Below are positions 42,052 through 50,076 of a DNA stretch of 64,000 nt, in pieces. Location of the stretch: positions 2,542,001-2,606,000 of the forward strand of contig NZ_CP126738.1 of NCBI RefSeq assembly GCF_030246865.1. Reading direction: 5' to 3'. How positions within the stretch are numbered: position 1 is the stretch's first letter; each line of letters opens with the position of its first letter. Made by a program: the position numbers and the translations under genes. The notes beneath the pieces were generated by a model. That model worked only from the letters and a program-made list of their open reading frames with translations, had not been told where the DNA came from and did not search any database. This stretch comes from Microbacterium sp. zg-B96 (GTDB taxonomy: Bacteria; Actinomycetota; Actinomycetes; Actinomycetales; Microbacteriaceae).

Positions 42052-42972
42052 TCAGCGCCGCACGAGCAGCGCGCCGGGCTGGATGGTCGCGAGGATGTCG
42101 GCGGTGCTCCCCACCTCTTCACCGTCCACCTCGAACGGCAGCGGCGTGGGCAGGGTCACCCGCACCGACGTCGCCTGGCGGTGCCGGGTGGTGGCGGTGT
42201 CGACGGCCGCGTCGTCGCGGGCGACCGCTCGACGGATGCCGTTGTCCCAGACGACCGACTTCAGCGCATCCAGCCACTGCAGGCCCTCCGGGCCTTCGCC
42301 GCCCACCAGCACGATGTCCAACAGCCCATCGTCGGGCTGAGCGTCGGGGAGGATGCGCAAGCCGCCCTGCACCATGCCGCAATTGCCGATGAGCACGGTG
42401 TGGGCGGGTTCGGTCACCGGCAGGTCCGCGTCGAACACGATCGTCGCGTCCACGAGATCGGTCGCGGCCATCGCGCGGCCGAGCGCCCCAACGTAGGCGA
42501 GCCAACCCGCCTTGTCCTTGGCGTCGTCGTCGGTCTCGGCGAGCATCTGCGCATCGATGCCGAACCCCACCATGACGAGGAAGATGAACTCGTCGCCGCG
42601 GTCGCCCAGTTCGAGGTGACCCACGTCCAGCGGGGAGTCCTCGCCGTCGATCGCACGGGCCAGCGCCGCCGCCGGGTTGCCCAGGCCGATCCCGAGGTTG
42701 CGCGCCAGCAGATTGCCGGTTCCGGCGGGCACGATGCCCAGCGGCACATCGGTGCCGGCCAGCGCCGCAGCGACATCGCGCACGGTGCCGTCACCGCCGG
42801 CTGCCACCACCAGGGTGCACCCGTCTTCCAGTGCGGTGCGGGCGAATCCCTGCCCGGCATCCGCAACGGTGGTTTCGTACCAGCGCACCTCGACCGGTTC
42901 CCGGCGCGTGGCCAGGGCGTCTTCGAGCACGGAACGGTCCACTTTCGTGGGGTTGAAGACGATACCGATCAT
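42052..42972 (-). CDS. Diacylglycerol kinase-family lipid kinase
   Basis: 306 residues from ATG 42972. VVAAGGDGTVRDV (GGDGT at 59-63) and the PAGTGN motif at 82-87 form the nucleotide site. EVDGEE near the C-terminus is the late conserved acidic motif. It phosphorylates diacylglycerol or a related lipid at the membrane. CAGAGT ends 6 nt before the ATG, so expression may be leaderless. Confidence 0.9.
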   Translation of the reverse strand: MIGIVFNPTKVDRSVLEDALATRREPVEVRWYETTVADAGQGFARTALEDGCTLVVAAGGDGTVRDVAAALAGTDVPLGIVPAGTGNLLARNLGIGLGNPAAALARAIDGEDSPLDVGHLELGDRGDEFIFLVMVGFGIDAQMLAETDDDAKDKAGWLAYVGALGRAMAATDLVDATIVFDADLPVTEPAHTVLIGNCGMVQGGLRILPDAQPDDGLLDIVLVGGEGPEGLQWLDALKSVVWDNGIRRAVARDDAAVDTATTRHRQATSVRVTLPTPLPFEVDGEEVGSTADILATIQPGALLVRR

Positions 42973-42978
42973 CCCCCC

Positions 42979-42984
42979 ACTCTG
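42979..42984 (-). promoter_or_regulatory. Possible leaderless -10 CAGAGT
   Basis: CAGAGT sits at the fixed 6-nt distance from ATG 42972 but departs from TANNNT at the first base. Confidence 0.3.
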
Positions 42985-43056
42985 GTGGAGCAGCGGCCCA
43001 GACGCCAGCCGACACCCCATCACAGGACCTTGCCGCCACTCCGGCAAGTTGATGAG

Positions 43057-43071
43057 TGCGGTCAGACCACA
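43057..43071. promoter_or_regulatory. Palindrome TGCGGTCAGACCACA upstream of the regulator
   Basis: Near-perfect 15-bp palindrome (one mismatch) 20 bp before the regulator start. The same motif, perfect, lies upstream of cydA (45696-45710). Confidence 0.65.
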
Positions 43072-43091
43072 TTCCGTGAATAATGGGGACC

Positions 43092-43706
43092 GTGACGACA
43101 AAGGCAGCAGGGTACAGCGCCATCTCCAGCTACTCCCGAGTGGAGATCCTGCACCGTATTCAGGAGAATCCGCAGCGCACCGTGACCGACCTCGTCGGCG
43201 CCACAAAGCTGCATGCGAACACGGTGCGCGAGCACCTGCACCGCCTGCTCGACGACGGCTACATCGTGTCGCAGGTCGAGCACCGCACCACTCGCGGCCG
43301 GCCACGCGTGCTGTACAGCGCCGCCGACGGCGCCGGGTCGTCCAGCCCCGTCCAGCAGCGCAAGGTGAAAGAAGCCGCCCACCGCGGTGACCTGATGCGC
43401 CGGGTGCTCCCCAGCGAGCTGCCGCCGGAGCTGACCACCGAGGCGCTGCACCAGGTGGACGCACTGGTGGAGAACCTCGTCGACGCCGGGTTCGACCCCA
43501 TCGTCGACGAATCCGACCTCACGATCGACCTCACCCCCTGTGCGCACGCCGAAGTGCAGGCCGCGCACCGTCAGGTGCTGTGCTCGGTACACCTCAGCCT
43601 CATGCAGAGCGTCATCGCCCAGGCGGGCGGCCCGCTCACCGTCGACGGCATGCGCTCCTCGTGCGACCCGCGCGACTGCATCGTGCAGCTGTCGGCGCGG
43701 GGCTGA
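43092..43706 (+). CDS. ArsR/HTH-type regulator with C-terminal Cys/His cluster (COG2345-like)
   Basis: 204 residues from GTG 43092; an alternative ATG is at 43083. AATAAT lies 7 nt before this GTG. A winged HTH (TVTDLVGATKLHANTVREHLHRLLDDGYIV) is followed by an all-alpha region. The C-terminus has C-x-H, C-x-x-H and SSCDPRDC, the Cys/His pattern of SufR-like regulators that bind an iron-sulfur cluster or metal. It probably senses redox state and may regulate the bd oxidase through the shared palindrome (inference). Confidence 0.8.
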   Translation: MTTKAAGYSAISSYSRVEILHRIQENPQRTVTDLVGATKLHANTVREHLHRLLDDGYIVSQVEHRTTRGRPRVLYSAADGAGSSSPVQQRKVKEAAHRGDLMRRVLPSELPPELTTEALHQVDALVENLVDAGFDPIVDESDLTIDLTPCAHAEVQAAHRQVLCSVHLSLMQSVIAQAGGPLTVDGMRSSCDPRDCIVQLSARG

Positions 43707-44543
43707 TCAACCCGTCTTCACCCGCTCGGGGTGCGCGTAGACGTTGAACGTCTCGCCCCGCGAGAACCCGACGAGGGTCAGGCCCGACGCCACCGCGAGA
43801 TCGACGGCCAGCGACGACGGCGCCGACACGGCGGCCAGCATCGGGATGCCGGCCATGACCGCCTTCTGCACCAGCTCGAAGCTCGCCCGGCCCGACACCT
43901 GAAGCACGGTACCCGTCAGCGGCAGCCGGCCCTGCTGCGCCGCCCACCCGACGACCTTGTCGACGGCGCTGTGCCGCCCGACATCCTCGCGCACCACCAG
44001 CGCCCGGCCGGTCGCCGCCTCGAACAGTCCGGCGGCGTGCAGCCCGCCGGTCTTGGCGAACACCGCCTGCTGCACCCGCAGCTCGTCGGGGAGGCCGGCA
44101 AGCACCCGGGCGTCGATGGATGCCGCGTCGGCGGCGACGTCGTAGGACGAGACGGTCTCCACCGCATCGATCGACGCCTTGCCGCACACCCCGCAGGAGC
44201 TGCTGACGAAGAAGTTGCGGTCCCGCTGCGGCACCGCCACATGCGGGGCGAGGGTCAGATCCAGCACGTTGTACGTGTTGCCGGTGTCGCCTCCCCCGGT
44301 CCCCGGGCCGCCGCAGTGGATCGCCGAGCGCAGGTCGTCACCGCGGGAGATGATTCCCTCCGAGATGAGAAAGCCCGTCGCCAGCTCCACGTCGTGGCCG
44401 GGCGTGCGCATCGTCACGGCCAGCGGCACTCCCCCGACGCGGATCTCCAGCGGCTCCTCCACCGCCAGCACGTCGACGCGGCGCACCTCGCCCGCACCCA
44501 CGGTGACCTTGACGATGGGCTTGCGTGCCGTAATCCGTCCCAT
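43707..44543 (-). CDS. fdhD: Formate dehydrogenase accessory sulfurtransferase FdhD
   Basis: 278 residues from ATG 44543. The sulfur-carrying CGVCGK motif (C117, C120) follows NFFVSSSC. GGLHAAGLFEA and VREDVGRHSAVDKVVG are the Moco-nucleotide contacts, and SGRASFELVQK is a later family motif. FdhD moves sulfur from a cysteine desulfurase to the molybdenum cofactor of formate dehydrogenase. No formate dehydrogenase is in the window. TACGAT ends 6 nt before the ATG, supporting this start. Confidence 0.95.
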   Translation of the reverse strand: MGRITARKPIVKVTVGAGEVRRVDVLAVEEPLEIRVGGVPLAVTMRTPGHDVELATGFLISEGIISRGDDLRSAIHCGGPGTGGGDTGNTYNVLDLTLAPHVAVPQRDRNFFVSSSCGVCGKASIDAVETVSSYDVAADAASIDARVLAGLPDELRVQQAVFAKTGGLHAAGLFEAATGRALVVREDVGRHSAVDKVVGWAAQQGRLPLTGTVLQVSGRASFELVQKAVMAGIPMLAAVSAPSSLAVDLAVASGLTLVGFSRGETFNVYAHPERVKTG

Positions 44544-44549
44544 GCGCAC

Positions 44550-44555
44550 ATCGTA
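44550..44555 (-). promoter_or_regulatory. Leaderless -10 TACGAT of fdhD
   Basis: Minus-strand TACGAT, 6 nt, ATG 44543. It lies directly after the moaA stop, so fdhD may have its own promoter besides read-through. Confidence 0.5.
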
Positions 44556-44559
44556 GGCG

Positions 44560-45645
44560 TCAGCCGCCGATGGCGTTCATCCCCCGAGCCGGCTGCAGGA
44601 ACGACGGGTCGTTGATCGCGTGGCCGGGCAGCTTGCCGTGCACGCACGCGCGCAGCACCCGCTCGATCGCGGCATCCATCGGCTCCGCACCCTGCTCGCC
44701 CGCCGGCCGCAGCGTCGGCATGAGGTCGTACTCCGCGGTGGAGAACAGGCAATTGCGCAGCTGGCCGTCGGCAGTCAGGCGCAGCCGGTCGCAGTCGCCG
44801 CAGAAGGGTGCCGTCACCGACGCGATCACCCCGACCGTCTGCGGGCCGCCGTCCAGCAGCCACCGCTCGGCGGGGGCGCCGCCGCGACCGGGCACCGGCG
44901 TGAGCGCCCACCGCGTGGCGAGCGCGGCGAGGATCTCCTCGCGGGTCACCATCTGCGCACGATCCCAGGTGTGCCCGGCATCCAGCGGCATCTGCTCGAT
45001 GAACCGCAGTTGCGCGTCGTGCGCGAGTGCGAACTCCACCAACTGCACCATCTCGTCGTCGTTCACCCCGCGCATCGCGACGGCGTTGAGCTTGAGCGGC
45101 CGCAGCCCCGACGCCTGCGTGGCGCGGATGCCGGCCAGCACGTCGTCGAGCCGGTCGCGTCGGGTCAGCGCCGCGAACCGGTCGCGGTGCAGGGTGTCGA
45201 TCGAGACGTTCAGCCGCTGCAGTCCCGCCGCCATCAGGTCCGGCAGCAGCTCGGGCAGGCGGATGCCGTTGGTGGTCATCGCCAGCTCCACCGGCGTGCC
45301 ATCGGGCCCGGTGATGGCGGCCAGCCGGCGCACCACCTCGACGATGTCGGTGCGCAGCAGCGGCTCGCCGCCGGTGAGGCGGAACGTGGTGATGCCGACG
45401 CCTGCGGCCACGCGGGCGATGCGCTCGATCTCGTCGAGCGAGAGGATGCCGCTGCGCGCGAGCCACTCGTTGCCCTGCTCGGGCATGCAGTAGGTGCAGC
45501 GCAGCGAACAGCGGTCGGTGAGGGAGATGCGCAGGTCGCGGTGTACGCGGCCGAACGTGTCCGACAGCGGCCCTGACGACCGCTCGCCGAGGGGCGCGAC
45601 GCCCGTCGTCGGGCGCACGCCGATGGCGACCGATGTCACCGTCAC
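44560..45645 (-). CDS. moaA: GTP 3',8-cyclase MoaA
   Basis: 361 residues. Radical-SAM cluster C46, C50 and C53 (CSLRCTYC), FRLTGGEPLLR, the second cluster region CGDCDRLRLTADGQLRNC, and a C-terminal Gly-Gly. MoaA with MoaC converts GTP to cyclic pyranopterin monophosphate, the first step of Moco synthesis. It is divergent from cydA and sits upstream of fdhD, about 14 kb from the remaining moa genes. Confidence 0.96.
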   Translation of the reverse strand: MTVTSVAIGVRPTTGVAPLGERSSGPLSDTFGRVHRDLRISLTDRCSLRCTYCMPEQGNEWLARSGILSLDEIERIARVAAGVGITTFRLTGGEPLLRTDIVEVVRRLAAITGPDGTPVELAMTTNGIRLPELLPDLMAAGLQRLNVSIDTLHRDRFAALTRRDRLDDVLAGIRATQASGLRPLKLNAVAMRGVNDDEMVQLVEFALAHDAQLRFIEQMPLDAGHTWDRAQMVTREEILAALATRWALTPVPGRGGAPAERWLLDGGPQTVGVIASVTAPFCGDCDRLRLTADGQLRNCLFSTAEYDLMPTLRPAGEQGAEPMDAAIERVLRACVHGKLPGHAINDPSFLQPARGMNAIGG

Positions 45646-45695
45646 GACAGTGTGTCCGCAATCACGATTTCGAGGGTACTCTCGTAACTGGACTT

Positions 45696-45710
45696 TGTGG
45701 TCTGACCACA
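45696..45710. promoter_or_regulatory. Palindrome TGTGGTCTGACCACA upstream of cydA
   Basis: Perfect 15-bp palindrome with central T. It matches the one-mismatch copy before the regulator gene and also fits the FadR-type GntR consensus TNGTNNNACNA. It lies between divergent moaA and cydA. Confidence 0.7.
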
Positions 45711-45800
45711 GCCGGGATTATTCACGGCTGGTCGCCCTTCAAGCGCACGAAAACCGCGGATACCTTCAGCCCGAAGGAAACCGCACGAGGGAGGACTCCG

Positions 45801-47231
45801 ATGGATTTTCTGGATCCACTGCTGCTGGCCCGGTGGCAGTTCGGACTGACCACGCTGTACCACTACCTCTTCGTGCCGCTGACGCTGGGCCTGGTGCTGG
45901 TCGTCGCGATCTTCCAAACCGCGTGGCACCGCACGGCGAACATCGCCTGGCTGCACCTGACGCAGCTGTTCGGCAAGATCTTCCTCATCAACTTCGCGAT
46001 GGGCGTCGTCACCGGCATCGTGCAGGAGTTCCAGTTCGGGATGAACTGGTCGTCGTACTCCCGGTTCGTCGGTGACGTCTTCGGCGCGCCGCTGGCATTC
46101 GAAGGCCTCATGGCCTTCTTCTTCGAAGCCACCTTCATCGGGGTCTGGATCTTCGGGTGGAACAAGCTCCCCAAGGCGCTGCACCTGGCATCCATCTGGA
46201 TGGTGGTGTTCGGCTCGACCCTCTCGGGGTACTTCATCCTCGCCGCCAACGCCTTCATGCAGAACCCGGTGGGGTACGAAATGGCCGCCGACGGCGGCAG
46301 GGCCGAGATGGTGGACTTCTGGGCGGTCCTGACCAACCCCGTCGTCCTGGCCGCCTTCCCTCACACGATCTTCTCCGCATGGATGTTCGCCGCCGCCGTC
46401 GTCATCGCCGTCAGCGCGTGGCACCTGCGCCGCGGTCAGCACCTGGTGACACTGCGCAAATCGCTGCGGTTCGGCATGTGGTTCATGATCATCTCCTTCA
46501 TCGGCGTCGCCATCTCGGGCGACCAGCTGGGTCTGGTGATGGTGGAGACGCAGCCGATGAAGATGGCGGCCGCCGAAGCGCTGTGGGAGAACGCCTGCGG
46601 CGCGGATGCCTCCTTCTCGCTGTTCTCCCTCGGCACGCCCGACGGCTCCGAGGAGATCTGGTCACTGCGCGTGCCGTACCTGCTGTCGTTCCTGTCGACG
46701 CACACGTTCGACGGCTGCGTCGAAGGCCTCAACGACCTGCAGGCGCTGTACACCGAGCAGTTCGGCGACGGCGTGGACTACATGCCCGTCGTCTGGGTCA
46801 CCTACTGGTCGTTCCGCTGGATGATGGGCCTGGGCGGCGTCGCCACCCTCATCTCGGTCGCCGGCCTCTGGGTCACCCGCAAGAAGGCGACCCGTCCGGT
46901 CGCGGACTGGATGTGGCGGGTCGCGATCTGGTCCGCGCCGCTGCCCCTGCTGGGGAGCCTCGTGGGCTGGGTCTTCACCGAGATGGGCCGCCAACCCTGG
47001 ATCGTGTTCAGCCTCATGCTCACCGAGGACGGCGTCTCGCCGAACGTCCCCGGCTGGACGGTGCTGATATCGCTCGTCGCGTTCACCCTGATCTACGCCG
47101 CCCTCGCGGTGGTGGAGTTCGGGCTGATCCTCAAGGCCGCACAGAAGGGTCCTGATGCGGTGCCGGATTCCGGCGTCGACGGCCCCGCGGAGCCGGTACC
47201 CCTCGAAGACACCCCGACGACGGTCTACTAG
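45801..47231 (+). CDS. cydA: Cytochrome bd oxidase subunit I
   Basis: 476 residues; ATG 45801 follows GGGAGGA. Nine helices are expected. H21 in LYHYLFVPLTLG is the heme b595 ligand position. HTIFSAWMFAAAVV and the Q-loop region with GDQLGLVMVETQPMKMAAAEALWE are clear. It is the quinol-oxidising subunit of the bd-type terminal oxidase that works at low O2. The Q-loop is the short form. Confidence 0.96.
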   Translation: MDFLDPLLLARWQFGLTTLYHYLFVPLTLGLVLVVAIFQTAWHRTANIAWLHLTQLFGKIFLINFAMGVVTGIVQEFQFGMNWSSYSRFVGDVFGAPLAFEGLMAFFFEATFIGVWIFGWNKLPKALHLASIWMVVFGSTLSGYFILAANAFMQNPVGYEMAADGGRAEMVDFWAVLTNPVVLAAFPHTIFSAWMFAAAVVIAVSAWHLRRGQHLVTLRKSLRFGMWFMIISFIGVAISGDQLGLVMVETQPMKMAAAEALWENACGADASFSLFSLGTPDGSEEIWSLRVPYLLSFLSTHTFDGCVEGLNDLQALYTEQFGDGVDYMPVVWVTYWSFRWMMGLGGVATLISVAGLWVTRKKATRPVADWMWRVAIWSAPLPLLGSLVGWVFTEMGRQPWIVFSLMLTEDGVSPNVPGWTVLISLVAFTLIYAALAVVEFGLILKAAQKGPDAVPDSGVDGPAEPVPLEDTPTTVY

Positions 47232-47240
47232 GAGCACGTC

Positions 47241-48272
47241 ATGGATCTCGCCTATCTCTGGTTCTTCATCGTCGGAGTGCTGTTCGTCGGGTACTTCGTG
47301 CTCGACGGGTTCGACTTCGGCGTGGGCATGTCGCTGCCCTTCCTCGGCAAGGACGAAGTCTCCCGCCGCCAGGTGATCAACACCATCGGCCCGGTCTGGG
47401 ACCTCAACGAGACCTGGGTCATCGTCGCCGGGGCGTGCCTGTTCGCGGCGTTCCCGGAGTGGTACGCCACCCTGTTCAGCGGGTTCTACCTGGCGCTGCT
47501 GCTGATCCTGCTGGCCCTCATCCTCCGCGGCGTCTCGTTCGAATACCGCCACCAGCGCGACAGCCTCCGCTGGAAGCGGGGCTTCGACAAGATGATCATC
47601 ATCGGCTCGGCCGTGCCGGCGTTGCTCTGGGGTGTCGCCTTCGCCAACATCGTGCAGGGAGTGCCCCTGGATGCCGACCACGAGTTCGTCGGTTCGCTGC
47701 TGACCCTGCTCAACCCGTACGGGCTGCTGGGGGGCCTGACCACGCTGCTGCTGTTCTTCACGCACGGCGTCTACTTCGTCGCGCTGAAGACCGACGGCCA
47801 GGTGCGCACCGACGCCCGGGCGCTGGCGGCGAAGTCCGGCCTGCTCACCGTCGTCGTCGCCGCGATCTTCCTGGTGTGGACGGTGGCGATGGCCGCCGGC
47901 GGCGGTGCCCCGCTGCTGATGCTGTCTATGGCCTGCGCCGTCCTCGCCGCGGTGCTGCTGATCGGCTCCGTCATCGCCAACCGGCGTGACCGGGAAGGCT
48001 GGGCCTTCGGGTTCGGCGCCGGCACCGTGATGTTCGCGGTGCTGACCCTGTGGCTGGCGCTGTTCCCCAACGTCATGCCGTCCACGACCGACCCGGCATT
48101 CAACCTGACGATCGAGAACGCGTCCAGCACCGACTACACCCTCACGATCATGACGTGGGCTGCGGTGATCTTCCTGCCGCTGGTGCTGCTGTACCAGGGC
48201 TGGACGTACTGGGTGTTCCGCAAGCGCGTCATGCGCTCGAGTATCGAAAAGGCCGCCGCGACGGTGCACTGA
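47241..48272 (+). CDS. cydB: Cytochrome bd oxidase subunit II
   Basis: 343 residues, ATG behind AGGAG, 9 bp after cydA. WFFIVGVLFVGYFVLDGFDFGVGMSLPFLGKD is the family N-terminus, and GPVWDLNETWVIVAGACLFAAFPEWYA follows. It pairs with CydA in the membrane. A hairpin at 48279-48326 separates it from cydD. Confidence 0.95.
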   Translation: MDLAYLWFFIVGVLFVGYFVLDGFDFGVGMSLPFLGKDEVSRRQVINTIGPVWDLNETWVIVAGACLFAAFPEWYATLFSGFYLALLLILLALILRGVSFEYRHQRDSLRWKRGFDKMIIIGSAVPALLWGVAFANIVQGVPLDADHEFVGSLLTLLNPYGLLGGLTTLLLFFTHGVYFVALKTDGQVRTDARALAAKSGLLTVVVAAIFLVWTVAMAAGGGAPLLMLSMACAVLAAVLLIGSVIANRRDREGWAFGFGAGTVMFAVLTLWLALFPNVMPSTTDPAFNLTIENASSTDYTLTIMTWAAVIFLPLVLLYQGWTYWVFRKRVMRSSIEKAAATVH

Positions 48273-48278
48273 ACCCTG

Positions 48279-48326
48279 ACCGTCCCGGTCGCGGGCCGCG
48301 CGAGTCGCGCGCCGGACCGGGGCGGT
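48279..48326 (+). terminator. Hairpin between cydB and cydD
   Basis: Outer stem ACCGTCCCGGTC (48279-48290) pairs with 48315-48326, one G-U. The 24-nt interior can fold further. It may reduce transcription into cydDC. Confidence 0.5.
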
Positions 48327-48369
48327 CTGCTGTGCCGGCGCGTCGGGCACACCGTGGGAGGATCGAATC

Positions 48370-50076
48370 ATGGCTTCGCAGGACGCGGAAGCACCACCGC
48401 GCGCGGGCGGCCGGCCCCTCGACCCCCGGCTGCTGACATACGCGCGCGCATCGCGGGCGTTCTTCTTCGTGATCGGGGCGATCGGGCTCGCCCAGACGCT
48501 GGTCATCGTCGCGTTCGCCTGGCTGCTGACCCGCGCGATCGTCGGCGCGATCGACGGGATGCCGTGGGGTGAGCTGTCCGGCATCCTCGCCGCCCTCGCC
48601 GGCGTCGTCGCGCTGCGCGCGCTGCTGCTGTGGTTGCGCGAAGTCGTCGCCGCCCGCGCGTCCGCCCGGGTGCAGGCCCAGCTGCGCGCGAACCTCGTCG
48701 AAGCCGTCGACACGCTGGGACCGGGGTGGCTCGCCCGTCACAACTCCGCCCACCTCGCCGTCACCGCCGGCCGGGGCCTGGATGCCCTCGACGCGTACTT
48801 CGCCCGCTACCTCCCCCAGCTGGTGCAGACGGCGCTGGCCACCCCGCTGATCATCCTGGTGATGTGGTGGATGGACTGGGTCTCGGGACTGACCGTGGTG
48901 CTCACCATCCCGCTCATCCCGTTCTTCATGATCCTCATCGGCATGGCCACCCGCGCCGTGCAGGACAAGCAGTGGCAGACGCTGCGGCAGCTGGCCGCGC
49001 GGTTCGCCGACACCGTCCGGGGGCTTTCCACCCTCACCGTGTTCGGCCGCCAGCATCGCGCCGTCACCTCGATCCAGCGCGTCACCGAGCGCTACCGCGA
49101 CGAGACGATGCGCGTGCTGCGGGTGTCTTTCCTCTCCGGCTTCGCGCTGGAGTTGCTGGCGAGCCTGTCAGTGGCGATCATCGCCGTGTCGATCGGCTTC
49201 CGGCTGCTCGACGGCGAGCTGGCGCTGCTGGTCGGCCTGTTCGTGCTGCTGCTCGCGCCGGAGGCCTACCTGCCGCTGCGGCAGGTGGGAGTGCAGTTCC
49301 ACGCCGCCGCCGAGGGCATCTCGGCCACCAACGACGTGTTCGCGGTGCTCGACGAGGCCCGCGCGGCACGCCGCGCCACAGCGACGGATGCGGGATCGGA
49401 CGGCGCCGCTTCGTCGGCCCCCGAGCCCACCACAGTGGCATCCGGAGTGCTCGTACTGCGCGACCTGCGGGTGCGCTACGGCGATCGCGTGCTGCCGCCG
49501 GTGGACCTGGTGGCCCACGCCGGCGAACTGGTGCTGCTGGAAGGCGCCAGCGGCGCCGGAAAGTCCAGCGTGTTCGCGGCCCTGCGAGGAGCAGCCGAGT
49601 TCGACGGCGAGGCGACGCTGGGCGGCACACCGGTGACCGAACTGTCGCCGCATCGGTGGCTGGGCTGGGCCGGGCAGCGCGCCGGGCTCATCGCCGGCAC
49701 GATCGCGGACAACGTCGCCCTCGGTGACGACACCTCCGACTCCGCGACGATCCACCGGGCGCTGGACCTCGCCTGCGCCGAGGACCTGAACCCCGACTAC
49801 GAGCTCGGTGTGCAGGGCGCGGGACTGTCGGGCGGGCAGGCGCAGCGCGTCGCCGTGGCCCGCGCGATCCACCGGCAGCTGCGCGGCACGGCATCCGTGC
49901 TCGCGCTGGATGAGCCCAGCGCCGCGCTGGATGCCGAGACCGAGGAGCGGCTGTGGCTGAGCCTGCGGCGCATGGCCGACCAGGGCGCGATCGTGCTGCT
50001 CATCTCGCACCGCACGACGGCACGCGCGTACGCCGACCGCATCGTGCGCCTGGATGCCGCGGAGGTGCCGGCATGA
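48370..50076 (+). CDS. cydD: Thiol reductant ABC exporter subunit CydD
   Basis: 568 residues. Six-helix ABC transmembrane domain, then the ATPase with Walker A GASGAGKSS near residue 392, LSGGQAQR and VLALDEPSAALD. With CydC it exports glutathione or cysteine needed for bd-oxidase assembly. ATGA overlap with cydC. A short Ala/Ser/Thr linker with low complexity (ATDAGSDGAASSAPEP) lies between the domains. Confidence 0.93.
   Translation: MASQDAEAPPRAGGRPLDPRLLTYARASRAFFFVIGAIGLAQTLVIVAFAWLLTRAIVGAIDGMPWGELSGILAALAGVVALRALLLWLREVVAARASARVQAQLRANLVEAVDTLGPGWLARHNSAHLAVTAGRGLDALDAYFARYLPQLVQTALATPLIILVMWWMDWVSGLTVVLTIPLIPFFMILIGMATRAVQDKQWQTLRQLAARFADTVRGLSTLTVFGRQHRAVTSIQRVTERYRDETMRVLRVSFLSGFALELLASLSVAIIAVSIGFRLLDGELALLVGLFVLLLAPEAYLPLRQVGVQFHAAAEGISATNDVFAVLDEARAARRATATDAGSDGAASSAPEPTTVASGVLVLRDLRVRYGDRVLPPVDLVAHAGELVLLEGASGAGKSSVFAALRGAAEFDGEATLGGTPVTELSPHRWLGWAGQRAGLIAGTIADNVALGDDTSDSATIHRALDLACAEDLNPDYELGVQGAGLSGGQAQRVAVARAIHRQLRGTASVLALDEPSAALDAETEERLWLSLRRMADQGAIVLLISHRTTARAYADRIVRLDAAEVPA

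Noticed and set aside
46662..48713. 683-codon minus-strand frame across cydA-cydB
   Set aside because: Antisense shadow of two well-recognised oxidase subunits; no domains or ribosome binding site.
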